Part shown: positions 1-11,700 of the stretch, piece after piece
Position numbering within the stretch: position 1 is the stretch's first letter
Layout: every line of letters begins with the position of its first letter
Source of the DNA: Phoronis australis
Taxonomy: Eukaryota; Phoronida; Phoronidae
Assembly (NCBI GenBank): GCA_002633005.1
Contig: NMRA01001188.1
Location: 15,141 to 39,695 of the forward strand
Reading direction: 5' to 3'
DNA length: 24,555 nucleotides
Program-made: the position numbers and the translations under genes
The notes under the pieces: generated by a model
Told to the model about the DNA's origin: nothing
Seen by the model: the letters and a program-made list of their open reading frames with translations, nothing else
The model's database searches: none

Positions 1-1735
1 CCCCCGTAGATCCGCCACTGTTAGCGTGTAAGTTAATGCAGAAACAGCGGCAAATTACTACTGGAATAAATCAGAGCAGATTCTGAAAACTGATCGGCGG
101 GGGAAGCGGCCCAAACTCCCGTGGTCGGCTTCGTCTACTTGCCTCCTCTCCGTGAAACCCGATCAATTACCTGTAGCTGTACTGGTCCCTTTGGGAATTG
201 CCTGCGCAAATTCCATGATCTAACCAATTACCAATTTTAAAAGTGTGCACTGCGTGTGCAATTAACTCTAACAGTGTGTTGCTAAGTCATGGGTCCAATT
301 TGTCACGGTTATTGCTGATAACCTGCTCGTGTAGTTATTTACGTGTTTTAAAATATATTTACAAAAATTGACTGATCCGTAGACTTATATTGCAACAATT
401 TTATTATGGTTGAATGAAGTTTGGTACAAGCAGAATTTCGATAAAATCACAAGTTGATTTTTGTCATCTGAAACAATTCTCTAAGAAATTCATATTTTGG
501 TGAATTTTGACGAAGCAAGATGAAATCCCAGCTGTGAATATTTAGCCGCTCCTGGTGGAAAGCCACTAGGAAATTCTTGTGATTTGAAAAATATTTTATG
601 ACTGTTCCTCCTACGATGAAAGAACACTATTTTAAAAATAACAGTAGAATAAAATATACAATTAATGATTTCAAATCTCTGTGTGTTTCTTCTCCATCTA
701 CCGTCGTTGCTCTGAGATTTTGGGGACCTTTAATTTGTCATTGTTGCAGCATATGACTACGCACTTTTTTAAAATGCGTGCTCAGAGAAACAAGCTTAAT
801 TTTAGTGCGCATCTTATGTTTAGTTGACAATATTTTGAAAATAGGTCGGATTTGTGTAATAATTCCTTTATAATGTATTAAAGTGGAAGCAAGCAAATAA
901 AGTAAAAACCAACTAGTACACTTAATTCTTGTCTTATTTTACTCCTGCCTGGGGTGGAGTCTTCAAATTTTGTCATCTTTTTATATATCAATGTAATTTT
1001 GATTATCTAGTCTGATGTTGTTAGAAATACTTCACGGCTGGAGTTTGGGCGAAAGTCGGTGTAAAGACTCGCATGAATTCATCTTAGATTACTACAAAAT
1101 ATTACAAAAATATTAGATAGGATGCTATTTCAAGTATACATCTGAAGTTCAAACAATTAGAATTTCCCTGACGGCAAAACACGGAGAGCGAATTAAGTGA
1201 CTCCGGGATTGTAAACCAGTGGCCAAGAGATTATCGTGCAAGCATAAAATAAATTGCGAGGTGAGACCAAATAATTGAATGTCTGATACATGTACGCGAT
1301 TTCCTACCTTCATAGTGAAATATCTATTTTTATTACAAATTATTGAAGACGCACCATTAGTCCAGTTGACGTTACAGAGACGTGGGATGTGTTTTTGTCA
1401 CTTAGAAATTAATGTGATAGTTTGGATAAATTATCTTAACAAGTCAACCAACTGGTTTTCATGTTCGAAGCTCAAACTAATGATGTACTTTGCATTTTCT
1501 TCCTCAGTGACATTGAGTATGACCCCAGCCTGTCTCGCTACCATATTCGTTTTACCTCAGGGTAAGGGAACTTAAAAAAGCCAGAAAGTTACAATATCTA
1601 TCGCTAGAGTTCACTACAGTTTGTTAACAAATATCTCGCGAGACAACTAATTTCAAAGTATTGGGTATCTTTTTAGATAATATGTGATATCTATGATTGA
1701 GAGCTACCCAATGAGATAAATATAGAAGAGTTGAA
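1..1735. other. Intergenic or unassigned, no supported feature
   Basis: AT-rich sequence. The ORF at 1279-1575 has no recognisable product and no splice or codon support. I see no RNA gene or repeat here. Confidence 0.6.
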
Positions 1736-1737
1736 GT

Positions 1738-1775
1738 CACGTGGTTTACGAAGAGCGGAGTGGTCCGCCATCTTG
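1738..1775. promoter_or_regulatory. Promoter-like cluster: CACGTG E-box and YY1-type CCGCCATCTTG
   Basis: GTCACGTGG at 1736-1744 is an E-box. CCGCCATCTTG at 1765-1775 matches the YY1 consensus (AAGATGGCGG on the minus strand), 21 bp away in a locally GC-richer patch. Both motifs are typical of TATA-less animal promoters. The minus-strand ATG (1771-1769) opens a 26-codon frame, MADHSALRKPRDF and so on. I cannot confirm a gene on either side. Confidence 0.35.
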
Positions 1776-2157
1776 ATGATGAACTATGAGTTGAGCTGCC
1801 TGTGTAGTGTAGTCTCTAGGAATCAATATTAACAACACGTTATTTCAAGCTTTAATGTTGGAATCATCAAGTGCAAACTAGGATTTTTAGAAAATCTCCC
1901 AAGAAAATCATTACATGCTTGAGCACAGAATTAAAGAACCTTAAGACTTATCTTTAGTTTTTTAAAGTATAGTATGTAATATCTCAACTTCATGCAATAC
2001 TTGTCGGCCGGCTCATTTGTATCTTTTGTGCTGAATATAGCGGGTTCGCACAGGATAAGAAATTGCGCACATTACTTGTGTATCGAGCTGATTTTAAATG
2101 ATGAACTTATGTTTTACACTTTCAGGGAAAATGAGCATACATCGCCGTCTCTTTTAC

Positions 2158-2890
2158 GGAAGCCCATTTGTAAAATTTCATGTAGATTTGTCAAGGAATT
2201 TTAAAGATACAGAGGTAAACACACTAAGAAGTTAAATTACCGTTATGGGATACAGCAGTCGTGAGATCCGTCTGAAAGTTCTCATCATCCGTAGACAAGT
2301 TTATAGGAAAGCAGTACATCCCAATATTCCCAAAGGTCCCCCAAGAGGTTAATGAAATATACCGACACTGGCAGGGAACACGAAAAACAAACTTTGGCTG
2401 CCCGCCCCAGGGGGCGCCAACGTTGTTGGGCTTGTGGGACCAGAACACATATGGTGAATCAGCAGGACGACAGTCGTCGTCTGCTAGGCAGGAATACATC
2501 CTTTGAGCAATTTGGTGGAGAGGCGGACGCAAAAATATAAAAATGGCTATGAAAATTAGTTGAGCAAAGTACGTCAGATCCACCCGCGAATGGAAAGGCG
2601 TCACTTTATCCCGGCTTAATTTTAGACATCTATTGTAGAAATTCCACGAGAATTCACCAAAGAAGATCCAGATACAAAACGCGTACAGTATAACTCAACT
2701 GAATAGAAGGTAAAGAGGTAATTCAATCACTGAGTCCGAACGAAACTTGTCGTCTGTTATCAGCCTCGTAATGACGTATTTATCAAATCCCAATAAGACT
2801 CTGCAGGGCCGGACTGATGCAGCAGTGGATGGCGGACGCCAAGAAATGAAGGCAATATGTACCACCACAGTCACGTAGGAATGCAAAAAT
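2158..2890 (+). repeat. Second locus of the same dispersed-repeat family
   Basis: From CCCATTTGTAAAATTTCATG (about 2163), through AGATACAGAGGTAAAC (2206), GATCCGTCTGAAAGTTCTCA (2265) and GAGGCGGACGCAAAAATA (2519), to ATCCACCCGCGAATGG (2577), the motifs follow the order seen at 10560-11120. After an interruption, 2758-2890 continues with matches to 11130-11250 (AAATCCCAATAAGA, GCGGACGCCAAGAAATGAAG, GGCAATATG). The overlapping ORFs at 2224-2604 and 2352-2540 are products of this repeat and not genes. Confidence 0.65.
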
Positions 2891-2898
2891 AATTGTGA

Positions 2899-3075
2899 CG
2901 GGGGGGGGGGTCACAAATGAATCTGACTTCGTCAAACTACCCCCCTCTTTCTATCGCCACAACCTCCACCCGGCGCCCTTCCCCCTATCCTGATCTCCTG
3001 ATGGCGACATATTTGTACGGAGCCCCCCCCCCCACGTCCTCATAGGTGGATTGGGGGTGGGGTGGCAATCCCCGC
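2899..3075. repeat. G/C homopolymer-rich patch
   Basis: It holds a run of about 11 G's (2899-2910), C-rich stretches (about 2941-2990), a run of about 12 C's (near 3021-3034) and GGGGGTGGGGTGG (about 3054-3065). The last has G-quadruplex-like spacing. It contrasts sharply with the AT-rich surroundings. No gene is seen. Confidence 0.8.
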
Positions 3076-3822
3076 AGAGATGCAGTTATCAGGAATTAAG
3101 AAACCGTGAACTAACGTTTCACTGAGAATAAAAATGAGCCTATAGGGTCAGTGCACTGACGGGTACCTGAGAGCTGCTTCAAGTAGCTAAGAAATAACAG
3201 TGTCAAAACTCAGATGAACTTATTCTTAGCGCTGCTTAGCTCAGCTATTATTCACTGGAGACAGGCAGCTTAGCTCGTCCCTATCCCTGTGCACTGGCTC
3301 TAAGGTTGTTTTGTTTTGATCTACAGTGTAGTTTCGGGAAAAGTTCATTTTGTTATGGTCATTCTGGAAGGAATTTTTGGAAAAGGTGTGGTCCCGAGGT
3401 CCCTGGTATAGGGCCTTTGAGGCTGTTTCAAAACCCCTTGTTGAAACACCGCCGGTAGTCCAGTTTCTGTCGGGTGGCTGGGAAAAATAATACACAGTGT
3501 GTCCCAAAAATATACACCCTTCAACGCCTGGAGTTCAAATTCCGTTTCCGTGGAGATTTTGTACCTTATTTTTAACGTGGGTGCGTCAGTCATGACGTGC
3601 TCCGTCTTCATAGTATGCACGAGAATGGTAAGCAAACGATTCAGTTTTGAATACTACTGGAATCTAGAAAACATACATTAAGGAAGTGCAAAGACAACAT
3701 TCCCGATGAGTTTAATTTTATTTACTTACGGACATAAATTTCTTTTTCGAACTACGATTTGTGAATTCAAACCACTAATCTAGTTTCAAAGTCGATGTCA
3801 GCATTCCCGTGCTGGCATTATG
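3076..3822. other. Unassigned stretch
   Basis: Two overlapping minus-strand ORFs (3241-3507, 3345-3635) and one plus-strand ORF (3499-3681) overlap one another in different frames. None has a recognisable motif. I do not annotate a gene. Confidence 0.5.
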
Positions 3823-4527
3823 GCGTTTTGTCCATGCCCATCTTGCAGAGGCTTATTCACATCATAATAAATGACATTATTCGCAATCCTCCTCTTGTTT
3901 TACTCTGCAACATAGCTCGTGGCTTACCCCGGGCAAAATAGATTACGATAAATAAAATTTAACTTGTTAAATGCATTTGTCGTCATTATTTTGACATTTG
4001 TCTCTTTATTTTGATACCAACCCTTAGGGTTTATTTTGCATTACTCATCTCTATTTATAGCCTCAAGGGCCTACTTTTGTATTCATACATTTCTCTATGC
4101 GACACCTGATTGGTCGCCCATATTTCCTTTGTTCAGTTCAACGCGGTCTCTCTCATTCAGCCATGCACCTACCTCGTCGTCTACAAGACCTACGTTCGTT
4201 CTCTGCATTTTTTCCCCACCCCCCATCCCGGGTGTCGGTTCCACTTTCTCTATTCTCATATACATTTCCTGTTAGATGTTTTCAATTTTTGTGTTCATGT
4301 TCTGTACTTTTCCTTTAAGCCCTTCAGGCAGTTCTTTTGTTATGTTCCCTATTTCAGGGCTATTCATTGTACACGCCGGTGAGCGTTTTGTCCATGCCCA
4401 TCTTGCAGAGTCTTAGTTAGTTTTATCTATTTACGTCATAATAAATGTTATTATTCGCAATCCTACTCTTGTTTTACTCTGCAACATAGCTCGTGGCGTA
4501 CCCCGGGCAAAATAGATTACGATAAAC
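3823..4527 (+). repeat. Pair of ~130-145-bp direct repeats around ~430 bp
   Basis: The repeats are at 3823-3953 and 4383-4527. Both run GCGTTTTGTCCATGCCCATC, through ATAATAAATG and TTATTCGCAATCCT, to GCAACATAGCTCGTGGC and CCCCGGGCAAAATAGATTAC. Identity is about 90% outside one indel (copy 2 has about 14 bp extra). The interior (3954-4382) is pyrimidine-rich with short overlapping ORFs and no recognisable product. Possibilities are a small LTR-like (TRIM-type) element, or a segmental duplication. Confidence 0.85.
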
Positions 4528-4529
4528 AA

Positions 4530-5937
4530 TTTATTATCATTTGAATTGTGAGAACATCTTGGGACACTTTGTAGAGCTGTCCGACATGCATGACATCTAC
4601 ACGGTTATCACAAATCGTAGCCCGACAGTCTTTTTGACAGGCACGAATTCCTTACAAACAACTCCTACAGTAACGATCTTCAAAAATGCTGTTCTTCTGC
4701 TATGGGAAAAAGGAAACATTATTTCATAACTAACCATCGGAAATAGTCCTTTTGTGTATATGAATGTAATTTATAGTGGCCTTCGCGTATTTCAAAGTTC
4801 CACCTTTTCGATGGCGGTCTATTTTGGTGTATTTTTCACATTTTGCCTTGGTTTTTCGGGTCGAATGTCTTGATACTCCTGTGTTGTGCGCGAATGTTCG
4901 GTGTTTTTAATGAATTCGAAAAACTTGATCTCAGGTTACTGACATTCGTGAATACTTGGCACTGTGTCATGTCGGAGGTGTGTAGAGGGACAATGGGACG
5001 ATTCTCCCGAATCACCGCACCGACAGAGGGTCCCGTCTACTGACAGGCGAAACATCATTAAGCTTGGGAAAGAGTGACAGTTCATTCCATCGTCGCCGTG
5101 TAAGTGACCTTCATCAACATGAAAGCCGGTTGTACGATTTCACAAAGTAGAGGGAAACGAATCCAACATTGCCTCCTCTCGCCCCTTATGGATTTGTCAA
5201 TAAAAATGCGAATAGGGTGGCCACTTGAATGTCATCAATGGTCCCCTTCAAGGACTAGGCCTCTAAATGTGAAAAAAATTGTATTTTCAAAAATCAGGAA
5301 ATGCACAGCAATTGATGTCATATGTAAGGTCATCAATTTTTCTCAAATGAAAAATTTCAAAAAAACCCGAAAAAATGGAGCGACAGTTGTCTCCGCTGTC
5401 CCTTACCAGAGAGGGACCTCTGGAAAAATATAATTTTGAATGCCCAAAAATGTTTTATTGAATTTAAAAATCCAGTGAATTAATACGCTCAGCAAAAGTT
5501 TCACTTTACAAATTTTCTCGAACTTTCGAAGTACATGTATGAATGATTAAATGTACGTTTCAAGTGCGTTTAGACGACCTATACTGCAAAAACGGAGACC
5601 CTAACAACAATGTCCTGGCTAGGGTCCTCAAAGGGTAAACCGTGCACTGATGCTTGATTGTCAAATGTTCTCTTGAATTTTCCCTCTTATCCGTATTCGC
5701 AGTCTTTCATTGCTCGACTGTCCCCGGCTCCACTCCCATGTCGGTTGCCACGGTTTGACTCTTACGTCTTCAAATTTTTTGAGGGGCACGTGCTCCCTGC
5801 TTCCTACGGCCCTGCAACGTGATGTTCATTTGGATATGCGCGTGCATAAAATAGGAATAACTCCATATAATCTGCCAAGCGTTTGGAGATATAGCAGCAG
5901 ATGCTAGACGGACGGTATTCAGGCGCACTTATATTTT

Positions 5938-5940
<3 letters not shown>
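4530..5940. other. Unassigned stretch
   Basis: Plus-strand ORFs of 62-109 codons (4541-4729, 4843-5043, 5104-5433, 5710-5907) show no motif, no shared frame and no clear splice partners. They are probably chance. Confidence 0.5.

Positions 5941-5941
<1 letters not shown>

Positions 5942-5973
<32 letters not shown>
5942..5973. repeat. (TA)n microsatellite
   Basis: About 15 perfect TA dinucleotides, preceded by GTG and followed by GATATGG. Confidence 0.97.
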
Positions 5974-5975
<2 letters not shown>

Positions 5976-6215
5976 TATGGATTTGTGACTAACATTCTAC
6001 GTTATGCTCTGAAGAGATGCATTTCGAAATAATCGCACTTCTCTTGATTTCCGTTTTCACCGCACACAATGAACACCGGAACTCCTGTATCAGATTGATC
6101 CAAGTCTCACTTTTTGCTACGTACGTACGAGAAGACACTACTAAAATGTGGTGTTGTGTTCAATCGAATGTATTAATGAAGGTCAAACACTAACTTGACA
6201 TAAAGTATGTGTACC

Positions 6216-6266
6216 CGTGTGTGTGTGAGCGCGCGCGCGCGTGTGTGTATGCGTGTGTGAGCGAGC
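6216..6266. repeat. (GT)n(GC)n(GT)n microsatellite, Z-DNA-prone
   Basis: A GT run, then a perfect CG alternation, then another GT run with a few interruptions. About 30 bp from 6229 is strictly alternating purine-pyrimidine, the pattern that favours Z-DNA. It lies about 120 bp beyond the UBE2W polyadenylation signal. Confidence 0.93.
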
Positions 6267-6364
6267 GTATCTTCGTAATTGTGCAAATGTGAATGCATAA
6301 CATTAGCAAGTACTTCACCTGGATTTGAACAAATGATGTTCAGCAACCCAAGAAAAGAGTCATT

Positions 6365-8748
6365 CATTACTTAATACACATGTTTTATTGGCACATGGAG
6401 ATTTGGCGAGGGCAATCTAAGGAAACTGTTGAAGTTGATCTTAATTTACCCCAACAGAGCTTTCAAGACACGCTGGAGGATTTTTAATTCACAGTTTCAC
6501 CACACAGAAAGCCTACAATATATTCATGTTGTAGACTTACAATTAGTCTTTTTGGCTACCCTTAGGGGAAGGCTGAGGACTCCATCTAGACTCACAAAGG
6601 AGGCAGCGACTTATACATTCTTGTCAAATATGTCAATAGATTGTTAGCAATACCTAGGAACCCCTCAACAGAAGTGCCGCGCTGTCCCCTTTAAAAGCAG
6701 GTGTATCCTTTGGTCAGTGCTAGATCCATCCACATGGCCCGGTTTCCACAACTGTTTCAACTTATTTACAATACAATATACAATGCACAACAATTAAACA
6801 GTTCTTCCCTTACTAAAGCACATGAAGTCAAAACACTAGAGTAAAAATATAGTGATGTCACAGCAGCACTTCAAAATGGTACAAAATCTGCATTTTGAAC
6901 AAAAGGCTTACACCTTTTGAGTTCACGAAGTAACCTAAACTTGAAATATATTTGCGTTATCATTGTTTTACAGAATTCACCATCTTCTAATGCCAATATC
7001 ACATGACAATGAGTAAACACACACACATATATACATTATGAACATACTGCAACAGTATAGAACAGAGCTGAAAACCTCCTCACTAAAGCTAGGTCAACAT
7101 TTTACTTACATGAGGGTAAAACTCCAACAGCATGTGAACACTATGAAACATATTCGATCATAAACCAGTGAGTGTTAAATTTATTACAAAGATCAAAATA
7201 GAAAAAGGAAAACTTTAAGAGGCTACAAACACAAGTTCCACACAAGACGTGAGATTTAAATTAATACCGCATACCACTATGCACAGTATTAGGCCTCAAC
7301 TTGTTCCATATTCAGGTGAGCTGACAGATGGTTACTGGTTGAGACCACGACAGGTGCATAAAATGACAAGTGATGATAAGACAACTTGTATAGTTTGGTC
7401 TTGAGCAATACTGAAGTGTCAGTTCATCCCACATTCTAACAACATTGCCTACGGAAAAATTTGAGACCAATTTAATACCATGAAGTAGTCTACATCCAAA
7501 GTTGGATTTTGCAATGAAAGGTGTGTTTATAACCACTTTAAAAACATTAATGACAAAGTTGATATAGCTATTATCAGAAGTGGCACAGTGCAAAATTTTC
7601 CTCAGTTGTTTTCTCATAAGTGTTCACATATCTAACATTGAGACCACAAGTAATTCTCAGACTGGAAGCTTACAAAGTACAAAAAACAAAATATACCCAG
7701 CTCATCACTTCCAGAGTTCACTACACTATGTGCTTCACAAAGTCATATTATCAGGTTTTGTGCCACTTTCCAATGAAGTGTAGGCAGCGATAACATTACA
7801 TACCCTGCTCATTTAATGGCACTACAGTCAGGAACAATCTTGACCCAAAATGAAGCCTTCTTTTCTATGAATGGAGAATAACCAGATATGACAATGATTT
7901 AAATTTTGAAATGTTGTGTTCTTTTATGATTAACAACGTAAAAACAAACATGAAATATTGCACCACATGCACTTGTTAAGCTAAGATCACTTTCCATGCT
8001 GTCAACATTGCCTCTCAATGAAACGTTTAACAATAATTTCAAACAAAAATGGCCAATAAAGCAATAGCACAAACATGCAGAATAGAATTTCGAAAACAAG
8101 GTAAAACAAGTGCCTAATGGACGAGCATAATTTCAGGATAAAATAATGGAACTGATCTGGTGTTGTATCTCTGGGAGGTGACTATTGTGCAGTTGTAAGC
8201 AGACATGACCTTATCATAATGCAGCTATTACACCATATTTGGAACAGCTGTGGTGGGCTCATTAAAGTGGTCACATGAACTTCAGTCAAGTTTCAAAAAG
8301 GTCTCAAGATATTGCAATGCATAGACAAGAAGAGCCAAATGATCTCGAGGATTTTCATTAACTGCCCACCAGCCTTCACCGAATACAGTCTCTGGTTATG
8401 GCGATAATTGTCTGTCTGCATCCAGTCATGTCTTGACACATGTTGAAGGACACACATCAACAATAAAGTGAACGAGATGGTGAATATCCAGGGTACGAAA
8501 ATGAGAGAACATGAAGTCCAGTCTTGAATGGCCCAGTCAGCATACAGACAAAACTTAACACACAAAAAGCAAAATTCCCAGTTTTGTAAAGTATTTCAGT
8601 TTCCAAGACATGGCTTTATCCAGAAGTTCTTTAGCTGCATTTAATGCCAAATATCACTATGTCCTGAAGAATAAATAATCATCTGTCCATAAAGACTGCT
8701 TTGCAAACAGCAGCTTACACCATAGTAGTGAAGAATACTTCATCAGGA
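6365..8748 (-). other. Probable UBE2W 3' untranslated region
   Basis: Below the UBE2W stop there is no further coding match for about 2.4 kb. The stretch is AT-rich with only short chance ORFs on both strands. It ends near a canonical AATAAA at 6384-6389; a second AATAAA at 7180-7185 could give a shorter UTR of about 1.6 kb. The cleavage point (about 6355-6375) is inferred from usual spacing. I see no conserved RNA element in it. Confidence 0.6.
6384..6389 (-). terminator. Candidate UBE2W polyadenylation signal AATAAA
   Basis: The minus strand reads GCCAATAAAACATG here. It is the last canonical hexamer before a microsatellite region that does not look like transcript. An alternative AATAAA lies at 7180-7185. 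Confidence 0.5.
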
Positions 8749-8762
8749 TCACACCGAGTCAT
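8749..8762 (-). CDS. UBE2W: UBE2W exon 6, coding part (DDSV and stop)
   Basis: After the acceptor TTGAATTTCCAG, the bases AT GAC TCG GTG TGA complete the split Asp codon. They add D-S-V and a TGA at 8751-8749. The human tail is HDDTC, so the protein ends at residue 151, the same length as human. Only 14 nt of this exon are coding; the rest is 3' UTR. The fit rests on the phase match, the acceptor and the conserved DD, which together make a chance match unlikely. Confidence 0.88.
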
Positions 8763-11700
8763 CTGGAAATTCAAGAGAAACAAAGGAAGTATGCAAAGAG
8801 TAATGTATCAACAGTAAATACAACCTGTTCAGTCTTTGACAAAGGGACTAAAAAGCCCCACATGCTGGCTTTCACAAACTGTCCAAGCATTTCAATCTGT
8901 TAATTTACAGATTTACAGAAAGCTTATGATGGTCTTTAAAAGTGCATGGCAATAAAGTTCTTTATATTATTACACAATGTAAAATTAAAACAAAACATTT
9001 ACATGTATACGCGCATGTGACCAAGCAGTAGAAATATGTACATAGCAGTTAGATGGTTTTCTCGAAAAGAGTTTACAAGTTCAACACAGAAAACACTATT
9101 CACAAAGCGTTAAAAAGTTTTGATGAAAGAGCACAATTTGAGTGGTATATTTTCTCAACACAACTTACCATGGTACCACCATTTGAGTGGTATATTTTCT
9201 CAACACAACTTACCATGGTACCACCATTTGAGTGGGATATTTTCTCAACACAACTTACCATGGTACCACCATTTGAGTGGGATATTTTCTCAACACAACT
9301 TACCATGGTACCACCATTTGAGTGGTATATTTTCTCAACACAACTTACCATGGTACCACCATTTTGTCTTTTTTGGATTCTTATTACATGTTTTTACGTA
9401 ATAAACATTGTCTGGAGGTCTTTTCTGAAAAGTCACAAAATGGTTAAGTCAGTCTTTCTTACATAATGTCTTTGCCACACATATTTAAACATTTGCAAAG
9501 AGATTTCTGTTGTAAACATAGTAAATATAGCCCAGTGGTAAGAGCACTAGACCAGCAATCTAGAGACTTGTGCTTCCATTAACAGTTAGGGTTCCTGATT
9601 TTCTGTGTTTATTTGATATCAATTTACTAAAATGCTGTATGCCAATTCTTAGCAGAGATTGACCAACTGAAGGAACAGAATGCATGTCAGTGACACCCCC
9701 CAAGAACAAAAAACCCAATACTGCGAGTACAATCAAGAAACACTGTGGCATGGTAATACTAGGACTACAGAATGATACGCCAACATATCACAGATGGCGT
9801 AAGTGAAAGGGACACTGTTCCCATATAAGTAAGATAAAGTATTGCCAATATGAGGAACAACTACATACCAGTCGTGTGAAAGCATTAAATGAAACAAATA
9901 ACATTGATTGCACTCTGCCATTCTGCTATATTTATAATCATGGTAGTCTCCATTCAACATCGAGAAAGGAGTTCTGTCAAACATGTTTTATTACCAGGCG
10001 ACATTAATTTGCAATAGACTTTTGTAAGGTAATGTAGGACCTTATAGACACATCTGTGTAATGATGAAATGTTGAGAACACTGTTGATGTTAACTTGGAA
10101 AAGTACATATTTTGTGTAAGAAGGAAAAATACATTCACAGCAAAGCAATGGTACCAATGATATGAATAATAAGACCAATGCGGAGCCCACAATAGCAGCG
10201 CAAACGGTGTACTTCTATGGGTGTTTACAGTGTGATAAAAATGGCGCAGAATGCGTCAAACCCATCTGAATTGAGAAGGTGGCATCGTCTCTATAATACA
10301 CGACTATTTGCCAATTTTCATGAAAATAAGCCAAGGAACTCCTAAGTAGTAAAGGCGACACAGTCTGAAAGTCAACTTCAGTCACAGCATTCCTATCAGG
10401 AACATGTCTGTAAGTTCTCATAATGATCCTTTACGCAGTATGGCACATGGAAGTGGACGCCAAAAAAATGGATGCAAAAATTACAATAGAGAACACCAGG
10501 TGACACAGAAAACATCAAATCTGTCTAAAAATGGGAAGGCATTGTCAGCTTCTTAACAGAAACCCATTTGCTGAATTTCATGAAAATACATTTACTGAAA
10601 TCCGAAGATACAGAGGTAAACCTAAATAAAACTTTTTGCCACAAAGGGAACAGTGGAATATGAATCAGTTCAACACTCGTTACCATTTGTCAACAGCTCC
10701 TTAGGAATATATCTTTCAAATTTCACAAAGCTCCTTTAAAGGGTTAAGGAGGTTTCGCCGCAGACACGAAAAAATATTGCCATGAGGGGGCATCACAGTT
10801 GTCGGACCCATCCAAAAGTCAACATCAGTCATGGCCTTCTCATCAGCCACACATCTGTAAATAATGATCCTTTGAGTGGTATGGCAGCTAGAGAGGTGGA
10901 CGCCAGAAAATGGACACAAAAATAACTAAAATGGCCACAAGGGGGCGTAAAATCCATCAAATCCATCCGGGAATGAAATGAAGTCACCGCCTCCATATTA
11001 AAAACCTATTTGCTGATTTTCATGAAAAGTCATCAAGGAACTTCAAAGATGCAGAGACAAACGTAAAAAACTAAAATTGCCACTACGGGGTACACAGGTA
11101 TTCGGGTCGGTCTGAAACTCGTCACCTATCATCAGCCACATAGAAACACACCTGCCAAATTTCAATAAGATCCTGAAAGGGTTTCAAAGATACAGCCACG
11201 TATGCTGGACACCTGGACAGAGATGATGGCAATATGCATCCACATATAAATATGTGAGCGCATAAAAATTCACTTGATACAAATGTTCAAGATTAAATCT
11301 CAAAAATACGGTTACAGTTTTCTAAATTATCTTCCTTTTATGCAATCAATGAGTTTTTATGTAATAGAAATGGTAAAAGTTCCATTTTTGACATCCCTTA
11401 TGCACAAGTGCAACATTTGAAAAACAATTCCTAACACCGTTCTGATGAACAGTGAATGGACAAGTATTACTCGAAAGCTTCATGTGAAGCTAATCAGCCA
11501 TTTCTAACTGACATTGCCAAATTTGGACATTTTTCTTTGGTTCTATATAAACTTAATGGCAATGATGTCTAAGAAGTTTTTGTAGAATTTAATCAAGATA
11601 AATTACTGACATTAGTTTATGTACGATGTGGTAGTCGGGCAGTAAGTGGCCTTAGGCGACTTTTTAGACTGAAAAGGAGTTAACAGTGTTATTTAGTCCA

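Noticed and set aside
2224-2604. 126-codon minus-strand ORF
   Set aside because: It lies within a diverged dispersed repeat whose other copies have no such frame. No motif.
4036-4382. Three overlapping plus-strand ORFs rich in Ser, Phe and Pro
   Set aside because: They arise from a pyrimidine-rich tract between direct repeats. No frame is preferred.
9136-9360. CRISPR-like regular array
   Set aside because: The units are contiguous with no unique spacers, and the context is an animal gene.
9100-9401. Three overlapping ORFs with a 15-residue repeat (two plus, one minus)
   Set aside because: All are translations of the 45-bp minisatellite in different frames. The unit is divisible by three, which keeps frames open by chance.
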